Both the position numbers and the translations under genes were made by a program. A stretch of 64,000 nucleotides of DNA from Novosphingobium sp. IK01 (GTDB lineage Bacteria > Pseudomonadota > Alphaproteobacteria > Sphingomonadales > Sphingomonadaceae): NCBI RefSeq assembly GCF_033242265.1, contig NZ_BTFW01000001.1:3059001-3123000 (forward strand), written 5' to 3'. This document shows, piece by piece, positions 20,827-30,564 of this stretch (position 1 is its first letter; each line of letters opens with the position of its first letter). Below the pieces are notes generated by a model. The model searched no databases. It saw only the letters and a list, made by a program, of their open reading frames with translations, and had not been told where the DNA came from.

Positions 20827-21513
20827 TCAGACGTACCTGAGGCCTTCCTTTTCCAGCCGCTCGCGCATCTTGTACATGTCGAGGCCGAGCACCCCGCTCG
20901 CCAGCTTCAGCCGCTTTTCGCCCTCATGGGCCTCGCGCGCCTGCGCGGCCTTGAGCACGTCGGCGGCATTTTCGCGCGGGACGACGACGACGCCGTCATC
21001 GTCGGCCACGATCACGTCGCCCGGTTGGACCGCGCAATTGGCGCAGACCACCGGCACGTTGACGCTGCCCAGCGTGTTCTTGACCGTCCCTTGCGCGTAG
21101 ATGGCCTTGGACCAGACGGGAAATTCCATCTCGGTCAGGTCGCGCACGTCGCGCACGCCCGCGTCGATGATCAGCCCGCGACAGCCGCGCGCCTGTGCCG
21201 AGGTGGCCAGAAGATCGCCGAAATAGCCGTCTTCGCAAGGGCTTGTGGGGGCAAGCACGAGGATGTCGCCCGCCTTGATCTGTTCGATGGCGACATGGAT
21301 CATCCAGTTGTCGCCCGGCGGCGCGCTGATCGTCACCGCCGAGCCGGCAATGCGCGCGCCGCGATAGATCGGGCGGATGGTGCTGGCCAGAAGGCCGGTG
21401 CGGCCTTGCGCTTCGTGGACGGTGGCAACGCCGCAGGCGGCCAGCCCCTCGATCACGGCCGGATCGGCCCGCTCGATGTTTTGCACCACGATACCCGCCT
21501 TTGGGCCTGCCAT
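20827..21513 (-). CDS. ligK: 4-carboxy-4-hydroxy-2-oxoadipate aldolase/oxaloacetate decarboxylase
   Basis: Cleaves CHA to pyruvate and oxaloacetate and can decarboxylate oxaloacetate; the last step of the pathway. The 228-residue class II pyruvate aldolase has an RraA-like fold: [14 protein letters not shown] near the N-terminus, [12 protein letters not shown], and [11 protein letters not shown] with R121 and D122, the pair corresponding to the substrate Arg and metal Asp. The C-terminal helix [13 protein letters not shown] is typical of LigK/GalC/PmdF. ATG 21513 has GGGAGA upstream. First gene of the minus-strand set, divergent from ligR. Confidence 0.94.
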   Translation of the reverse strand: MAGPKAGIVVQNIERADPAVIEGLAACGVATVHEAQGRTGLLASTIRPIYRGARIAGSAVTISAPPGDNWMIHVAIEQIKAGDILVLAPTSPCEDGYFGDLLATSAQARGCRGLIIDAGVRDVRDLTEMEFPVWSKAIYAQGTVKNTLGSVNVPVVCANCAVQPGDVIVADDDGVVVVPRENAADVLKAAQAREAHEGEKRLKLASGVLGLDMYKMRERLEKEGLRYV

Positions 21514-21566
21514 CGGAAATTCTCCCACATTTTCTTGGCACCGGACATGGAACCGCCAGCCACGGG

Positions 21567-21587
21567 CGCCAAATGCAATGTTTGGCG
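21567..21587. promoter_or_regulatory. Palindromic operator candidate for LigR
   Basis: Perfect inverted repeat CGCCAAA-N7-TTTGGCG centred in the 106-bp gap between the divergent ligK and ligR genes. Its 21-bp size, dyad symmetry and position fit a LysR-type recognition site controlling both directions. The CAAATGCAA core (21570-21578) recurs inverted at 22813-22821, ahead of the ligJABC operon. Confidence 0.7.
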
Positions 21588-21619
21588 TGGGGCATAAGGA
21601 AATGCTAAGTCTTTGGGTC

Positions 21620-22792
21620 ATGTTCCATTCCCGCGCCGAACCGGCCCTCAACATTCGCCACCTCGCCGCGCTCGCCGCCACGGTGCGCCATGGCAGCGTG
21701 ACCCGCGCCGCGCGGGCGATCAACCTGACCCAGCCCGCGCTGACCCAGGCCATCGCCCGGCTCGAAACCGATCTGGGCTGCGCGCTGTTCGAGCGCGGGG
21801 CCTCGGGCATGACCGCGACCGCGCCCGCGCTGCTGCTCGCCCCGCGTGCCGAGGCGGCCATCGCCCATATCGGCTCTCCGCGTGTGACGGGGACACAGGT
21901 GCGCGCGTTCCTCGCATTGGCCCGCGCCGGGTCTTATGCCGGGGCGGCTGAGGCGACCGGGCTCTCGGCGGCCTCGCTGCACCGGGCGGTGGCCGATCTG
22001 GGGGTGGCGCTGGGGCAGCGGCTGGTCGAGCGGCGCGGGCGCACGGTGCTGCTCAGCCCGGCGGGCGCACGGCGCGCGCGTGCCTTTGGCCTGGCCATGG
22101 CCGAATTGCGCAGCGGGCTCGACGAAGTGGCCGCCTATCAGGGGAAAGTGGCCGGGCGCGTGGTGATCGGGGCCATGCCGCTGTCGCGCGCGCGCTGGCT
22201 GCCCGAGACGATCCTGCGGTTCGCGCGGCTTCATCCCGGTGTCGACGTGGCCGTGGTCGAGGGCAGCCATGCCGAACTGGTCGGCCCCTTGCGCGACGGG
22301 GAGATCGACCTGATGCTGGGGGCCTTGCGCGAAGGGGGCGCGTTCGAGGATCTGGTGCAGGAAGCCGTGTTCGAGGACCGGCCCGCGCTGATCATGCGCG
22401 CCGGGCATCCGCTGGCGGGCCATGATCGCCCGCTCGACGCGGAAACCTTGCGTGCCTTCCCGTGGATATTGCCCGGCGGCGACACCCCGCTGCGGCTCTA
22501 TTGGGAGGCGATGATGCGCGCGGTGACCGGGGAGGCGCCGCCCCATGTCGGCATCGAGTGTGGCTCGGTGCTGACCGTGCGGCAATTGCTGGTGGGCTCC
22601 GATGCGCTCACCCTGCTCAGCCCGGCGCAACTGGCGGTCGAACTGGAAAGCGGGGTTCTGGCCATGCGGCCCACGCCTGTGCCGGTCCGGCGCACGATTG
22701 GCCTGACCCACCGCGCGCTTTGGCGGCCAACTGCCCCGCAGGCCGATTTCCTGGCTCTGTTGCGCACGGTTTCCGGGCAAGACTTCGCATAA
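21620..22792 (+). CDS. ligR: LysR-family regulator with tandem HTH domains, LigR-like
   Basis: Probable regulator of the lig genes. It is 390 residues, well above the usual 300-330 for LysR proteins, because it appears to carry two winged-HTH domains. HTH1 (about 10-67) is [17 protein letters not shown], then [17 protein letters not shown] and LFERG. HTH2 (about 91-150) is [19 protein letters not shown], then [13 protein letters not shown] and [16 protein letters not shown] normal effector-binding domain follows from about 178. The start is uncertain (ATG 21620 or 21602; neither has a well-spaced ribosome binding site). It lies between the two lig arms. The symbol is assigned by position and family; the effector is unproven. 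Confidence 0.85.
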   Translation: MFHSRAEPALNIRHLAALAATVRHGSVTRAARAINLTQPALTQAIARLETDLGCALFERGASGMTATAPALLLAPRAEAAIAHIGSPRVTGTQVRAFLALARAGSYAGAAEATGLSAASLHRAVADLGVALGQRLVERRGRTVLLSPAGARRARAFGLAMAELRSGLDEVAAYQGKVAGRVVIGAMPLSRARWLPETILRFARLHPGVDVAVVEGSHAELVGPLRDGEIDLMLGALREGGAFEDLVQEAVFEDRPALIMRAGHPLAGHDRPLDAETLRAFPWILPGGDTPLRLYWEAMMRAVTGEAPPHVGIECGSVLTVRQLLVGSDALTLLSPAQLAVELESGVLAMRPTPVPVRRTIGLTHRALWRPTAPQADFLALLRTVSGQDFA

Positions 22793-22799
22793 AGTTATG

Positions 22800-22826
22800 G
22801 GGCTGGCGTTCTTTGCATTTGTAGGC
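22800..22826. promoter_or_regulatory. Second candidate LigR half-site region upstream of the ligJABC operon
   Basis: The 62-bp gap between ligR and the DUF1932 gene contains TTGCATTTG (22813-22821), an exact 9-bp inverted match to the core of the 21567-21587 operator, followed by GGCGC as in that site. This suggests the plus-strand lig operon has its own LigR-controlled promoter. Confidence 0.45.
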
Positions 22827-22854
22827 GCGGGGGCCGGGCCGCATCACGTCGGGC

Positions 22855-23679
22855 ATGGAGAGAATGCTTGCCCTGATCGGCTTTGGAGAGGCCGGGTCCA
22901 CTTTTGCCCGCGCGGCGGGCTGGGAGGCTGGCGCCCAGGCTTTTGACATTGCACCGGCGCGCCGCGCGGCGATTGAGGAAGCAGGCGTCGTGGCCTGTGC
23001 CAGTGCGCGCGATGCGCTGATTTCCGCCGATCTGGTGCTCTCGCTGGTCACCGCCGACAGCGCGCTGGCCGTGGCGGAGGACTACGCCGGGTGGCTGCGC
23101 GAGGGCGCGCTGTTCTGCGACATGAATTCGGTTGCGCCCCAGACCAAGCGCGCCGCGGCCCATGCGGTCGAGGCGGCGGGCGGGCGCTATGTCGATGTCG
23201 CGGTGCTCGCCCCGGTCCATCCGGCGCGGCTCAAGGTGCCGCTGCTGGTTTCCGGGCCCGCCGCGCCCGAGGCTGCGCAGGCGCTGGGCGAAGCGGGCTT
23301 CGTCAATGTCCGTGTCGTGGGCGACGAGGTGGGCCGGGCCAGCGCGATCAAGATGATCCGCTCGGTCATGGTCAAGGGCGTGGAGGCGCTGACCGCCGAG
23401 ATGATGCTGGCCGCCACGCGCGCCGGGGTCGTCGAGGAGGTGCTCGCCTCGCTCGACGCCAGCGAAAAGACCGACAGCTGGCTGTCCCGCGCGGCCTACA
23501 ACATCGAGCGGATGACCACCCACGGGCTGCGCCGCGCCGCCGAGATGGAGGAATCCGCGCGCACGCTCGAAGACCTCGGCGTCGAGCCGCTGATGACGCG
23601 CGGCACCGTGGCCCGCCAGCGCGCGCAGGCAGGCCAGACTATCCCTTTCACCGCCATTTCCAGGGAACCGGCCCAATGA
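22855..23679 (+). CDS. DUF1932/6-phosphogluconate dehydrogenase-like NAD(P)-binding protein
   Basis: A 274-residue protein with an N-terminal Rossmann domain (LALIGFGEAGSTFARAA, a GxGxxG-type motif) and a C-terminal helical DUF1932 domain (SAIKMIRSVMVKGVEALTAEM, with a lysine at the dehydrogenase catalytic position). The SADLVLSLVTAD and DMNSVAPQTK segments fit beta-hydroxyacid dehydrogenases. It is the first gene of the plus-strand operon and overlaps ligJ by 4 bp (ATGA), so it is translationally coupled to the core pathway. No step of the established PCA 4,5-cleavage pathway needs such an enzyme, so it may handle a side product or shunt. Function unknown. Confidence 0.88.
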   Translation: MERMLALIGFGEAGSTFARAAGWEAGAQAFDIAPARRAAIEEAGVVACASARDALISADLVLSLVTADSALAVAEDYAGWLREGALFCDMNSVAPQTKRAAAHAVEAAGGRYVDVAVLAPVHPARLKVPLLVSGPAAPEAAQALGEAGFVNVRVVGDEVGRASAIKMIRSVMVKGVEALTAEMMLAATRAGVVEEVLASLDASEKTDSWLSRAAYNIERMTTHGLRRAAEMEESARTLEDLGVEPLMTRGTVARQRAQAGQTIPFTAISREPAQ

Positions 23680-24697
23680 CCATGATTATCGATTGCCATG
23701 GCCACTATACCGTTCTGCCCAAGGCGCATGACGCCTGGCGCGAACAGCAGAAGGCCGCCTTCAAGGCGGGCGAGCAGGCGCCGCCCTACCCCGAGATCAC
23801 CGACGACGAGATCCGCGAGACGATCGAGGCCAACCAGTTGCGCCTGATCAGGGAACGCGGCGCGGACATGACGATCTTCTCGCCCCGCGCCAGCGCCATG
23901 GCCCCCCATGTCGGCGACCAGAGCGTGGCCGTGCCCTGGGCGCGGGCGTGCAACGACCTGATCGCGCGCGTCGTGGCGCTCTATCCCGAGACGTTCGCGG
24001 GCGTGTGCATGCTGCCGCAAAGCCCCGAGGCCGACATGACCAGCTCCATCGCCGAGCTGGATCGCTGTGTGAACGAACTGGGCTTCATCGGCTGCAACCT
24101 CAACCCCGATCCGGGCGGCGGGCATTTCCGGCATCCGCCACTGACGGACGAATTCTGGTTCCCGTTCTACGAGAAGATGGTCGAACTCGACGTTCCGGCG
24201 ATGATCCACGTCTCGGGCAGCTGCAACCCGGCGATGCACGCGACCGGGGCCTATTACATCGCGGCGGATTCCATCGCCTTCATGCAGCTTCTCGAAGGCG
24301 ACCTGTTCAGCCGTTTCCCGACCTTGCGGTTCATCATTCCCCATGGCGGGGGCGCGGTGCCCTATCACTGGGGGCGCTATCGCGGGCTGGCCGACATGCT
24401 GAAAAAGCCCGCGCTCGACGGGCACCTGATGAACAACGTGTTCTTCGATACCTGTGTCTATCACCAGCCGGGGGTGAACCTTCTGGCGCAAGTGATCGAG
24501 ACCAAGAACATCCTGTTCGGCTCGGAAATGGTGGGCGCCGTGCGCGGCATCGATCCCGCCACGGGCCACTATTTCGACGATACCAAGCGCTATGTCGATG
24601 CGCTGGACGTGTCCGAGGCGCAGCGCCACGCGATCTTCGAGGGCAATGCCCGCCGCGTGTTCCCGCGCCTCGACAGCAAGCTCAAGGAGAGGGGCCT

Positions 24698-24701
<4 letters not shown>
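23676..24701 (+). CDS. ligJ: 4-oxalomesaconate hydratase
   Basis: Adds water to the OMA tautomer, giving 4-carboxy-4-hydroxy-2-oxoadipate (CHA). The 341-residue amidohydrolase-superfamily protein has DCHGHYT at the N-terminus (H8, H10), H178 in MIHVSGS and E284 in FGSEMVGAVRG, which together form the likely zinc site described for LigJ. HGGGAVPYHWGRYRG and NVFFDTCVYHQPG are strongly conserved in this family. The start overlaps the preceding gene and the stop overlaps ligA, both by ATGA. Confidence 0.95.
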
Positions 24702-26042
<1,341 letters not shown>

Positions 26043-26078
26043 AGGCGGGCATCCTTGCAATGATTCAGGAGTAGATTC

Positions 26079-27023
26079 ATGCGTATTGCCCTGGTCGGTG
26101 CCGGCGCCTTTGGCGAAAAGCACCTCGACGGCCTCAAGACTATCGACGGCGTCGAAATCGTTTCGGTGATCAGCCGTCAGGCCGGGCAGGCAGCTGCCGT
26201 CGCGGCCAAATATGGCGCGCGCCATTCGGGCACCGATCTGGGCGAAGCGCTGGCACGGCCCGATGTCGACGCGGTGATCCTGTGCACGCCGACCCAGATG
26301 CACGCCGCGCAGGCCATCGCCTGCATGGAGGCGGGCAAGCACGTCCAGGTCGAAATCCCGCTGGCCGACAGCTGGGCCGACGCGCAAGCGGTGGTCGCCA
26401 AGCAGCAGGAAACCGGGCTGGTGTGCATGGTGGGCCACACCCGCCGCTTCAATCCCTCGCACCAGTACGTGCACAACCGGATCAGGGCCGGCGAATTCGC
26501 CATCCAGCAGATGGATGTGCAGACCTACTTCTTCCGCCGCAGGAACATCAACGCCAAGGGCGAGCCGCGTTCGTGGACCGATCACCTGCTCTGGCACCAC
26601 GCGGCGCACACGGTCGACCTGTTTGCCTATCAGGCGGGCAAGATCGTCAAGGCCAATGCCATCGAAGGGCCGATCCATCCCGAACTGGGCATCGCCATGG
26701 ACATGTCGATCCAGCTCAAGAGCGAGGCCGGCGCGATCTGCACGCTCTCGCTCTCGTTCAACAACGACGGGCCGCTGGGCACGTTCTTCCGCTATATCGG
26801 CGACAGCGCGACGTATATCGCCCGCTACGACGATCTCGTGAACGGCAGGGAAGAGCCCATCGACGTGAGCCATGTCGATGTCTCGATGAACGGGATCGAG
26901 CTTCAGGACCGCGAATTCATCGCCGCCATCCGCGAAGGGCGCGAGCCCAACAGCTCGGTGGGCAAAGTGCTCGACTGCTATCGCGTGCTGGGCGAACTGG
27001 AACAGCAGCTCGCCGCAGGCTGA
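26079..27023 (+). CDS. ligC: 4-carboxy-2-hydroxymuconate-6-semialdehyde dehydrogenase
   Basis: Oxidises the hemiacetal of CHMS to 2-pyrone-4,6-dicarboxylate with NAD(P)+. The 314-residue GFO/IDH/MocA-family protein has a Rossmann motif VGAGAFGEKH at 6-15, CTPTQMHAAQA and VEIPLADSWADA (family EKP-like loop), and GHTRRFNPSHQYVHN. The C-terminal barrel domain has WHHAAHTVDLFAYQ. It lies 36 bp after ligB and closes the operon; R1 cluster d follows immediately. Confidence 0.95.
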   Translation: MRIALVGAGAFGEKHLDGLKTIDGVEIVSVISRQAGQAAAVAAKYGARHSGTDLGEALARPDVDAVILCTPTQMHAAQAIACMEAGKHVQVEIPLADSWADAQAVVAKQQETGLVCMVGHTRRFNPSHQYVHNRIRAGEFAIQQMDVQTYFFRRRNINAKGEPRSWTDHLLWHHAAHTVDLFAYQAGKIVKANAIEGPIHPELGIAMDMSIQLKSEAGAICTLSLSFNNDGPLGTFFRYIGDSATYIARYDDLVNGREEPIDVSHVDVSMNGIELQDREFIAAIREGREPNSSVGKVLDCYRVLGELEQQLAAG

Positions 27024-27033
27024 CCGCGATAAA

Positions 27034-27180
27034 GATCCTCCCCACACCGTGGGGAGGGGGACCGCCGGAACGGCGGTGGAGGGGGCCTTCCGTCCGGGCG
27101 CGACGCAGCACAAGCACAAAACCCCTCCACCACGCCGCTGCGCGTCGCGGTTCCCCTCCCCGCGCGCGGGGAGGATCGCG
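27034..27180. repeat. R1 repeat cluster d
   Basis: Two inverted module A copies face each other: GATCCTCCCCACACC-GTGGGGAGGGGGACCGCC-GGAAC-GGCGGTGGAGGGGG, and later CCCCTCCACCACGCCGC...GCGTCGCGGTTCCCCTCCCCGCGCGCGGGGAGGATC, with about 40 bp of unique sequence between. They separate the lig operon from nagZ. Confidence 0.8.
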
Positions 27181-27245
27181 TTCAGGTCCGGGGATGCGGG
27201 CGCGGGGTGGCTTGCCAAGCTGCGGGAAATTCGGGATGGCGGGGC

Positions 27246-28262
27246 ATGCTTCCTGCCATCTTCGGCCTTTCGGGCCTCGTCCTCACCGCCGATGAACGCG
27301 CCTTCTTCAAGGATGCCGATCCGGCTGGCTACATCCTGTTCGGGCGCAATGTCGAAAGCCGGGCGCAAGTCCGGGCGCTGACCGACGAATTGCGCGCGCT
27401 CCACGGGCGCGACCGGCTGCTGGTTTCGATCGATCAGGAAGGCGGGCGCGTGGCCCGGATGAAGCCGCCGGTCTGGGCGGCCTATCCGGCGGGGGAGGCC
27501 TTCGACCGGCTTTACGACGTGGCGCCCGCAAGCGCGATCGAGGCCGCGCGCGCCAATGCCCAGGCGCTGGGCATGGATCTGGCCGAAGCGGGGATCAGCG
27601 TCGATTGCCTGCCGCTGCTCGATGTGCGCCAGCCCGGCGCGCACGACGTGATCGGCGACCGGGCGCTGGGGCGCGAGCCGCAGCGGGTGGCGGCGCTGGG
27701 CCGGGCAACGCTTGACGGGCTGGCCCGCGCGGGCGTGGCGGGCGTGGTCAAGCATATTCCCGGCCATGGCCGCGCGCTGGCCGACAGCCACAAGGAATTG
27801 CCGACCGTGACCGCTTGCGCGCAGGAACTGGAGCTGGACCTCGCGCCCTTCCGCGCGCTGTCGGGCGCGGGCATCGCGATGACCGCGCATGTGCGCTACA
27901 CCGCGTGGGACGCGCAGGCCCCCGGCACGCTGTCGCCGATCGTGGTGGGCGAGGTGATCCGCAAGACCATCGGCTTTGACGGGCTGCTGTTGAGCGACGA
28001 CCTCGACATGGAGGCGCTTTCGGGCACGGTGCCCGAACGGGCCGCGCGCGCGCAGGCGGCGGGCTGCGACCTCGCGCTCAATTGCTGGGCGAAGATGGAC
28101 GACATGGTGGGCATTGCCGAAGCGCTGGCGCCGATGGGCGAGGCGAGCGCGCAGCGTCTGGCGCGCGCGCTGGCCCCCACGGCAGCGGCGGCCGTGCCAC
28201 TCGACGCGGCCTTGCAGGCAGACCTGATCGCACGGCGCGACAGGCTGCTGGCGCTCGCCTGA
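27246..28262 (+). CDS. nagZ: Beta-N-acetylhexosaminidase (peptidoglycan recycling)
   Basis: A GH3 enzyme removing GlcNAc from anhydro-muropeptides in the cytoplasm. At 338 residues, it has SIDQEGGRVARM, the signature loop KHIPGHGRALADSHKELP with catalytic His and Asp, and the nucleophile Asp in LLLSDDLDMEAL. ATG 27246 begins MLPAIFGLSGLVLTADE, the usual NagZ start; an earlier in-frame start at 27207 only adds low-quality sequence. It is the first gene of nagZ-scpA-scpB-tatABC, an order common in alphaproteobacteria. Confidence 0.95.
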   Translation: MLPAIFGLSGLVLTADERAFFKDADPAGYILFGRNVESRAQVRALTDELRALHGRDRLLVSIDQEGGRVARMKPPVWAAYPAGEAFDRLYDVAPASAIEAARANAQALGMDLAEAGISVDCLPLLDVRQPGAHDVIGDRALGREPQRVAALGRATLDGLARAGVAGVVKHIPGHGRALADSHKELPTVTACAQELELDLAPFRALSGAGIAMTAHVRYTAWDAQAPGTLSPIVVGEVIRKTIGFDGLLLSDDLDMEALSGTVPERAARAQAAGCDLALNCWAKMDDMVGIAEALAPMGEASAQRLARALAPTAAAAVPLDAALQADLIARRDRLLALA

Positions 28263-28271
28263 CCCTCGCGG

Positions 28272-29099
28272 ATGGCGCCCGATCCGATCCTGAATGAGGA
28301 CACCGGCTGGGACGGGCTGGCTGGTCATGGACTGGAAAGCCAGGGCGAGGGAGGCCGCGCAGCGGGCGACGAGGCGCTCTATCTCGAACTCGATGGCTGG
28401 GAAGGGCCGCTCGACCTGCTGCTCGAACTGGCGCGGCGGCAGAAGGTCGACTTGCGACGGATTTCGATCCTCGAACTGGTCGACCAGTATCTTGACTATG
28501 TTGCACGCGCGGGGGCCCTGCGGCTCGAACTGGCGGCGGATTATCTCGTGATGGCGGCGTGGCTGGCCTATCTCAAGTCGCTGTTGCTGCTGCCGCGCGA
28601 TCCGGCGATGCAGCCCGGCCCGGAAGAACTGGCGCTGCGCCTGCAACTGCGGTTGCAGCGGCTGGGTGCGATGCGCGAGGCCGGGGCCCGGCTCATGGCG
28701 CGCGACCGGCTGGGGCGCGATGTCTTTGCGCGCGGCGCGCCCGAGGGGATCGTGATCGCCCGTCGCCCGCGCTGGAAGGCCGATCTGTTCGCGCTGATCC
28801 AGGCCTATGGGCAGGTGCAGCATCGCAATCGCCCGGTCGTTCACATGGTCCGCGAAAGGCCGGTGATGACGCTCGAGGCGGCGCTGGCGCGGATTTCGGC
28901 GATGCTGGGAACGAGCCTGGAATGGCGCGATCTGCGCGCGTTTCTGCCCGCTTCCACGCTCGACAGCCTTGAGGCGCGGCAACTGGCGCGTTCGGCGCTG
29001 GCGTCGAGCTTTCTGGCCGTGCTCGAACTGGCCAAGCAGGGGCTGGTCGATCTGGTGCAGGAAGAATGCTTTGGCCCCTTGCTGGTGCGGCCACGATGA
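28272..29099 (+). CDS. scpA: Segregation and condensation protein A
   Basis: The kleisin subunit of the SMC-ScpAB condensin. At 275 residues, the N-terminal domain has LELDGWEGPLDLLLELARR and KVDLRRISILELVDQYLDY (SMC neck contact), then YLVMAAWLAYLKSLLLLP; the C-terminal part ends in a winged-helix region (FLAVLELAKQGLVDLVQEE) that binds the SMC head. It starts 9 bp after nagZ and overlaps scpB by 4 bp. The smc gene is not in the window. Confidence 0.95.
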   Translation: MAPDPILNEDTGWDGLAGHGLESQGEGGRAAGDEALYLELDGWEGPLDLLLELARRQKVDLRRISILELVDQYLDYVARAGALRLELAADYLVMAAWLAYLKSLLLLPRDPAMQPGPEELALRLQLRLQRLGAMREAGARLMARDRLGRDVFARGAPEGIVIARRPRWKADLFALIQAYGQVQHRNRPVVHMVRERPVMTLEAALARISAMLGTSLEWRDLRAFLPASTLDSLEARQLARSALASSFLAVLELAKQGLVDLVQEECFGPLLVRPR

Positions 29100-29707
29100 G
29101 CGGGGAAGTGCCCGACGATCTGGTGCGCGCGGTCGAGGCGACGCTGTTCGCAGCGCAAGAGCCGCTCACCCGCGAGGAGATTTCGCGGCATCTGCGTGGG
29201 GCTGACGTGCGCGGCGCGCTCGACGAACTGGCGCGGCACTATGCCGGGCGTGGCGTCCATCTGGTCGAGCGGGGCGGGCGCTGGCATTTCCAGACCGCAC
29301 CCGATCTGGCGCACCTGCTGCGGCGCGAGAAGGATGAGGTGCGCCGCCTGTCGCGCGCGGCGACCGAGGCGCTGGCGATCATCGCCTATCACGAGCCGGT
29401 CAGCCGCGCCGAGATCGAGGCCATTCGCGGCGTGCAGACCGCGCGCGGCACGCTCGACGTGCTGATGGAGGCGGGCTGGGTGCGCGTGGCGGGCCGCCGC
29501 GAGGTGCCGGGGCGCCCGACGCTCTATGCCACGACACCCGCGTTCCTCACCCATTTCGGGCTGGGCAGCCGCGCGGACCTGCCCGGCATCGGCGAATTGC
29601 GTGCGGCGGGCCTGCTCGATCCGGTGGACGAGGCCTATGCCGTGCTGATGGGCAGCGACGAGCCGGAAACCCGCGAAGAGGACGAACAGGAGGCGGGGTC
29701 TGCGTAA
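29096..29707 (+). CDS. scpB: Segregation and condensation protein B
   Basis: The KITE-type dimer that bridges ScpA in the SMC complex. At 203 residues, it has tandem winged helices: VEATLFAAQEPLTREEI near the start, then SRAATEALAIIAYHEPVSRAEIE and TLDVLMEAGWVRVAGRREVPGRP. The acidic C-terminal tail (DEPETREEDEQE) is variable. ATG 29096 overlaps the scpA TGA. Confidence 0.95.
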   Translation: MSGEVPDDLVRAVEATLFAAQEPLTREEISRHLRGADVRGALDELARHYAGRGVHLVERGGRWHFQTAPDLAHLLRREKDEVRRLSRAATEALAIIAYHEPVSRAEIEAIRGVQTARGTLDVLMEAGWVRVAGRREVPGRPTLYATTPAFLTHFGLGSRADLPGIGELRAAGLLDPVDEAYAVLMGSDEPETREEDEQEAGSA

Positions 29708-29782
29708 ACGACACAAATCGGCACTGGCCGCTGGCGAAGGCGCGGAACATGCCCTATCTGGTCTGACAAAGGAGAATTTGAA

Positions 29783-30058
29783 ATGGGTGGCCTTTCTCTA
29801 CCGCACCTGATCATCCTGGCTGTGGTCGTGCTGATTCTGTTCGGTCGTGGTCGCATTTCGGAAATGATGGGCGACTTCGGCAAGGGTATCAAAAGCTTCA
29901 AGCAGGGCATGAGCGAAGAGACCGATCGTCCGGTCACCCCGCCGCCTGCTCAGATCCAGCAGACCCCGGTTCAGCCCACGGTTCAGGCGCCTGTTCAGCC
30001 TCCCGTGCAGGCTCCGGTACAGACTGGCGCCGACCAGTCGCAGGGCCCCAAGGCCTGA
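29783..30058 (+). CDS. tatA: Twin-arginine translocase subunit TatA
   Basis: Forms the protein-conducting patch for folded Tat substrates in the inner membrane. At 91 residues, a short membrane helix ([18 protein letters not shown]), the FGRG hinge and an amphipathic helix ([14 protein letters not shown]) are followed by a flexible tail with repeated VQxPVQ units. A strong AAAGGAGAA lies 7 nt before ATG. It is the first of tatABC, 75 bp after scpB. Confidence 0.95.
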   Translation: MGGLSLPHLIILAVVVLILFGRGRISEMMGDFGKGIKSFKQGMSEETDRPVTPPPAQIQQTPVQPTVQAPVQPPVQAPVQTGADQSQGPKA

Positions 30059-30099
30059 ACGGCGACACGCGTCTTCTGACGGATCGGGGCTGATCGCCG

Positions 30100-30564
30100 A
30101 TGTTTGATATTGCACCGTCCGAATTGCTGCTGGTCGTCATCGTGGCGATCGTGGTGATCGGACCCAAGGACTTGCCCCTCGCGCTGCGCACCGCAGGGCG
30201 GTGGATTGGCAAGATGCGCCGCGTTTCCAATCACTTCAAGGCCGGTATCGAAACCATGATCCGCGAGGCGGAACTGGCCGATATGGAAAAGAAGTGGCAG
30301 GAACAGAACGCCCGGATCATGGCTGAGAGCCAGGCCGCCAGCGCGGCTGAAATGGCCGCGGCTGCCGGGCAGACCCCTGCGGATGCCGCCGACCAGCACT
30401 TGCACATGGCAGGGCCGGTAGCGGCCGATCCGGTGGTGGCGGATCCGGGGCGGCTGCTCCCCCTCGAAGCGCGCGCCGAGCGTCCGCGCTCGCCCCAGCC
30501 CGAGGCGGTTCCTTCGAACGCTCCTTCGAACAGGGCCCCTTCGAACAGTGATGGCACGCCGTGA
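30100..30564 (+). CDS. tatB: Twin-arginine translocase subunit TatB
   Basis: Forms the receptor with TatC. At 154 residues, a membrane helix with MFDIAPSELLLVVIVAIVVIG, the conserved GPKDLP hinge, then an amphipathic helix (LRTAGRWIGKMRRVSNHF) and a long Ala/Pro-rich tail. The tail ends in three near-identical Ala-Pro-Ser-Asn units encoded by short direct repeats at about 30510-30550. The end overlaps tatC by 4 bp. Confidence 0.94.
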   Translation: MFDIAPSELLLVVIVAIVVIGPKDLPLALRTAGRWIGKMRRVSNHFKAGIETMIREAELADMEKKWQEQNARIMAESQAASAAEMAAAAGQTPADAADQHLHMAGPVAADPVVADPGRLLPLEARAERPRSPQPEAVPSNAPSNRAPSNSDGTP

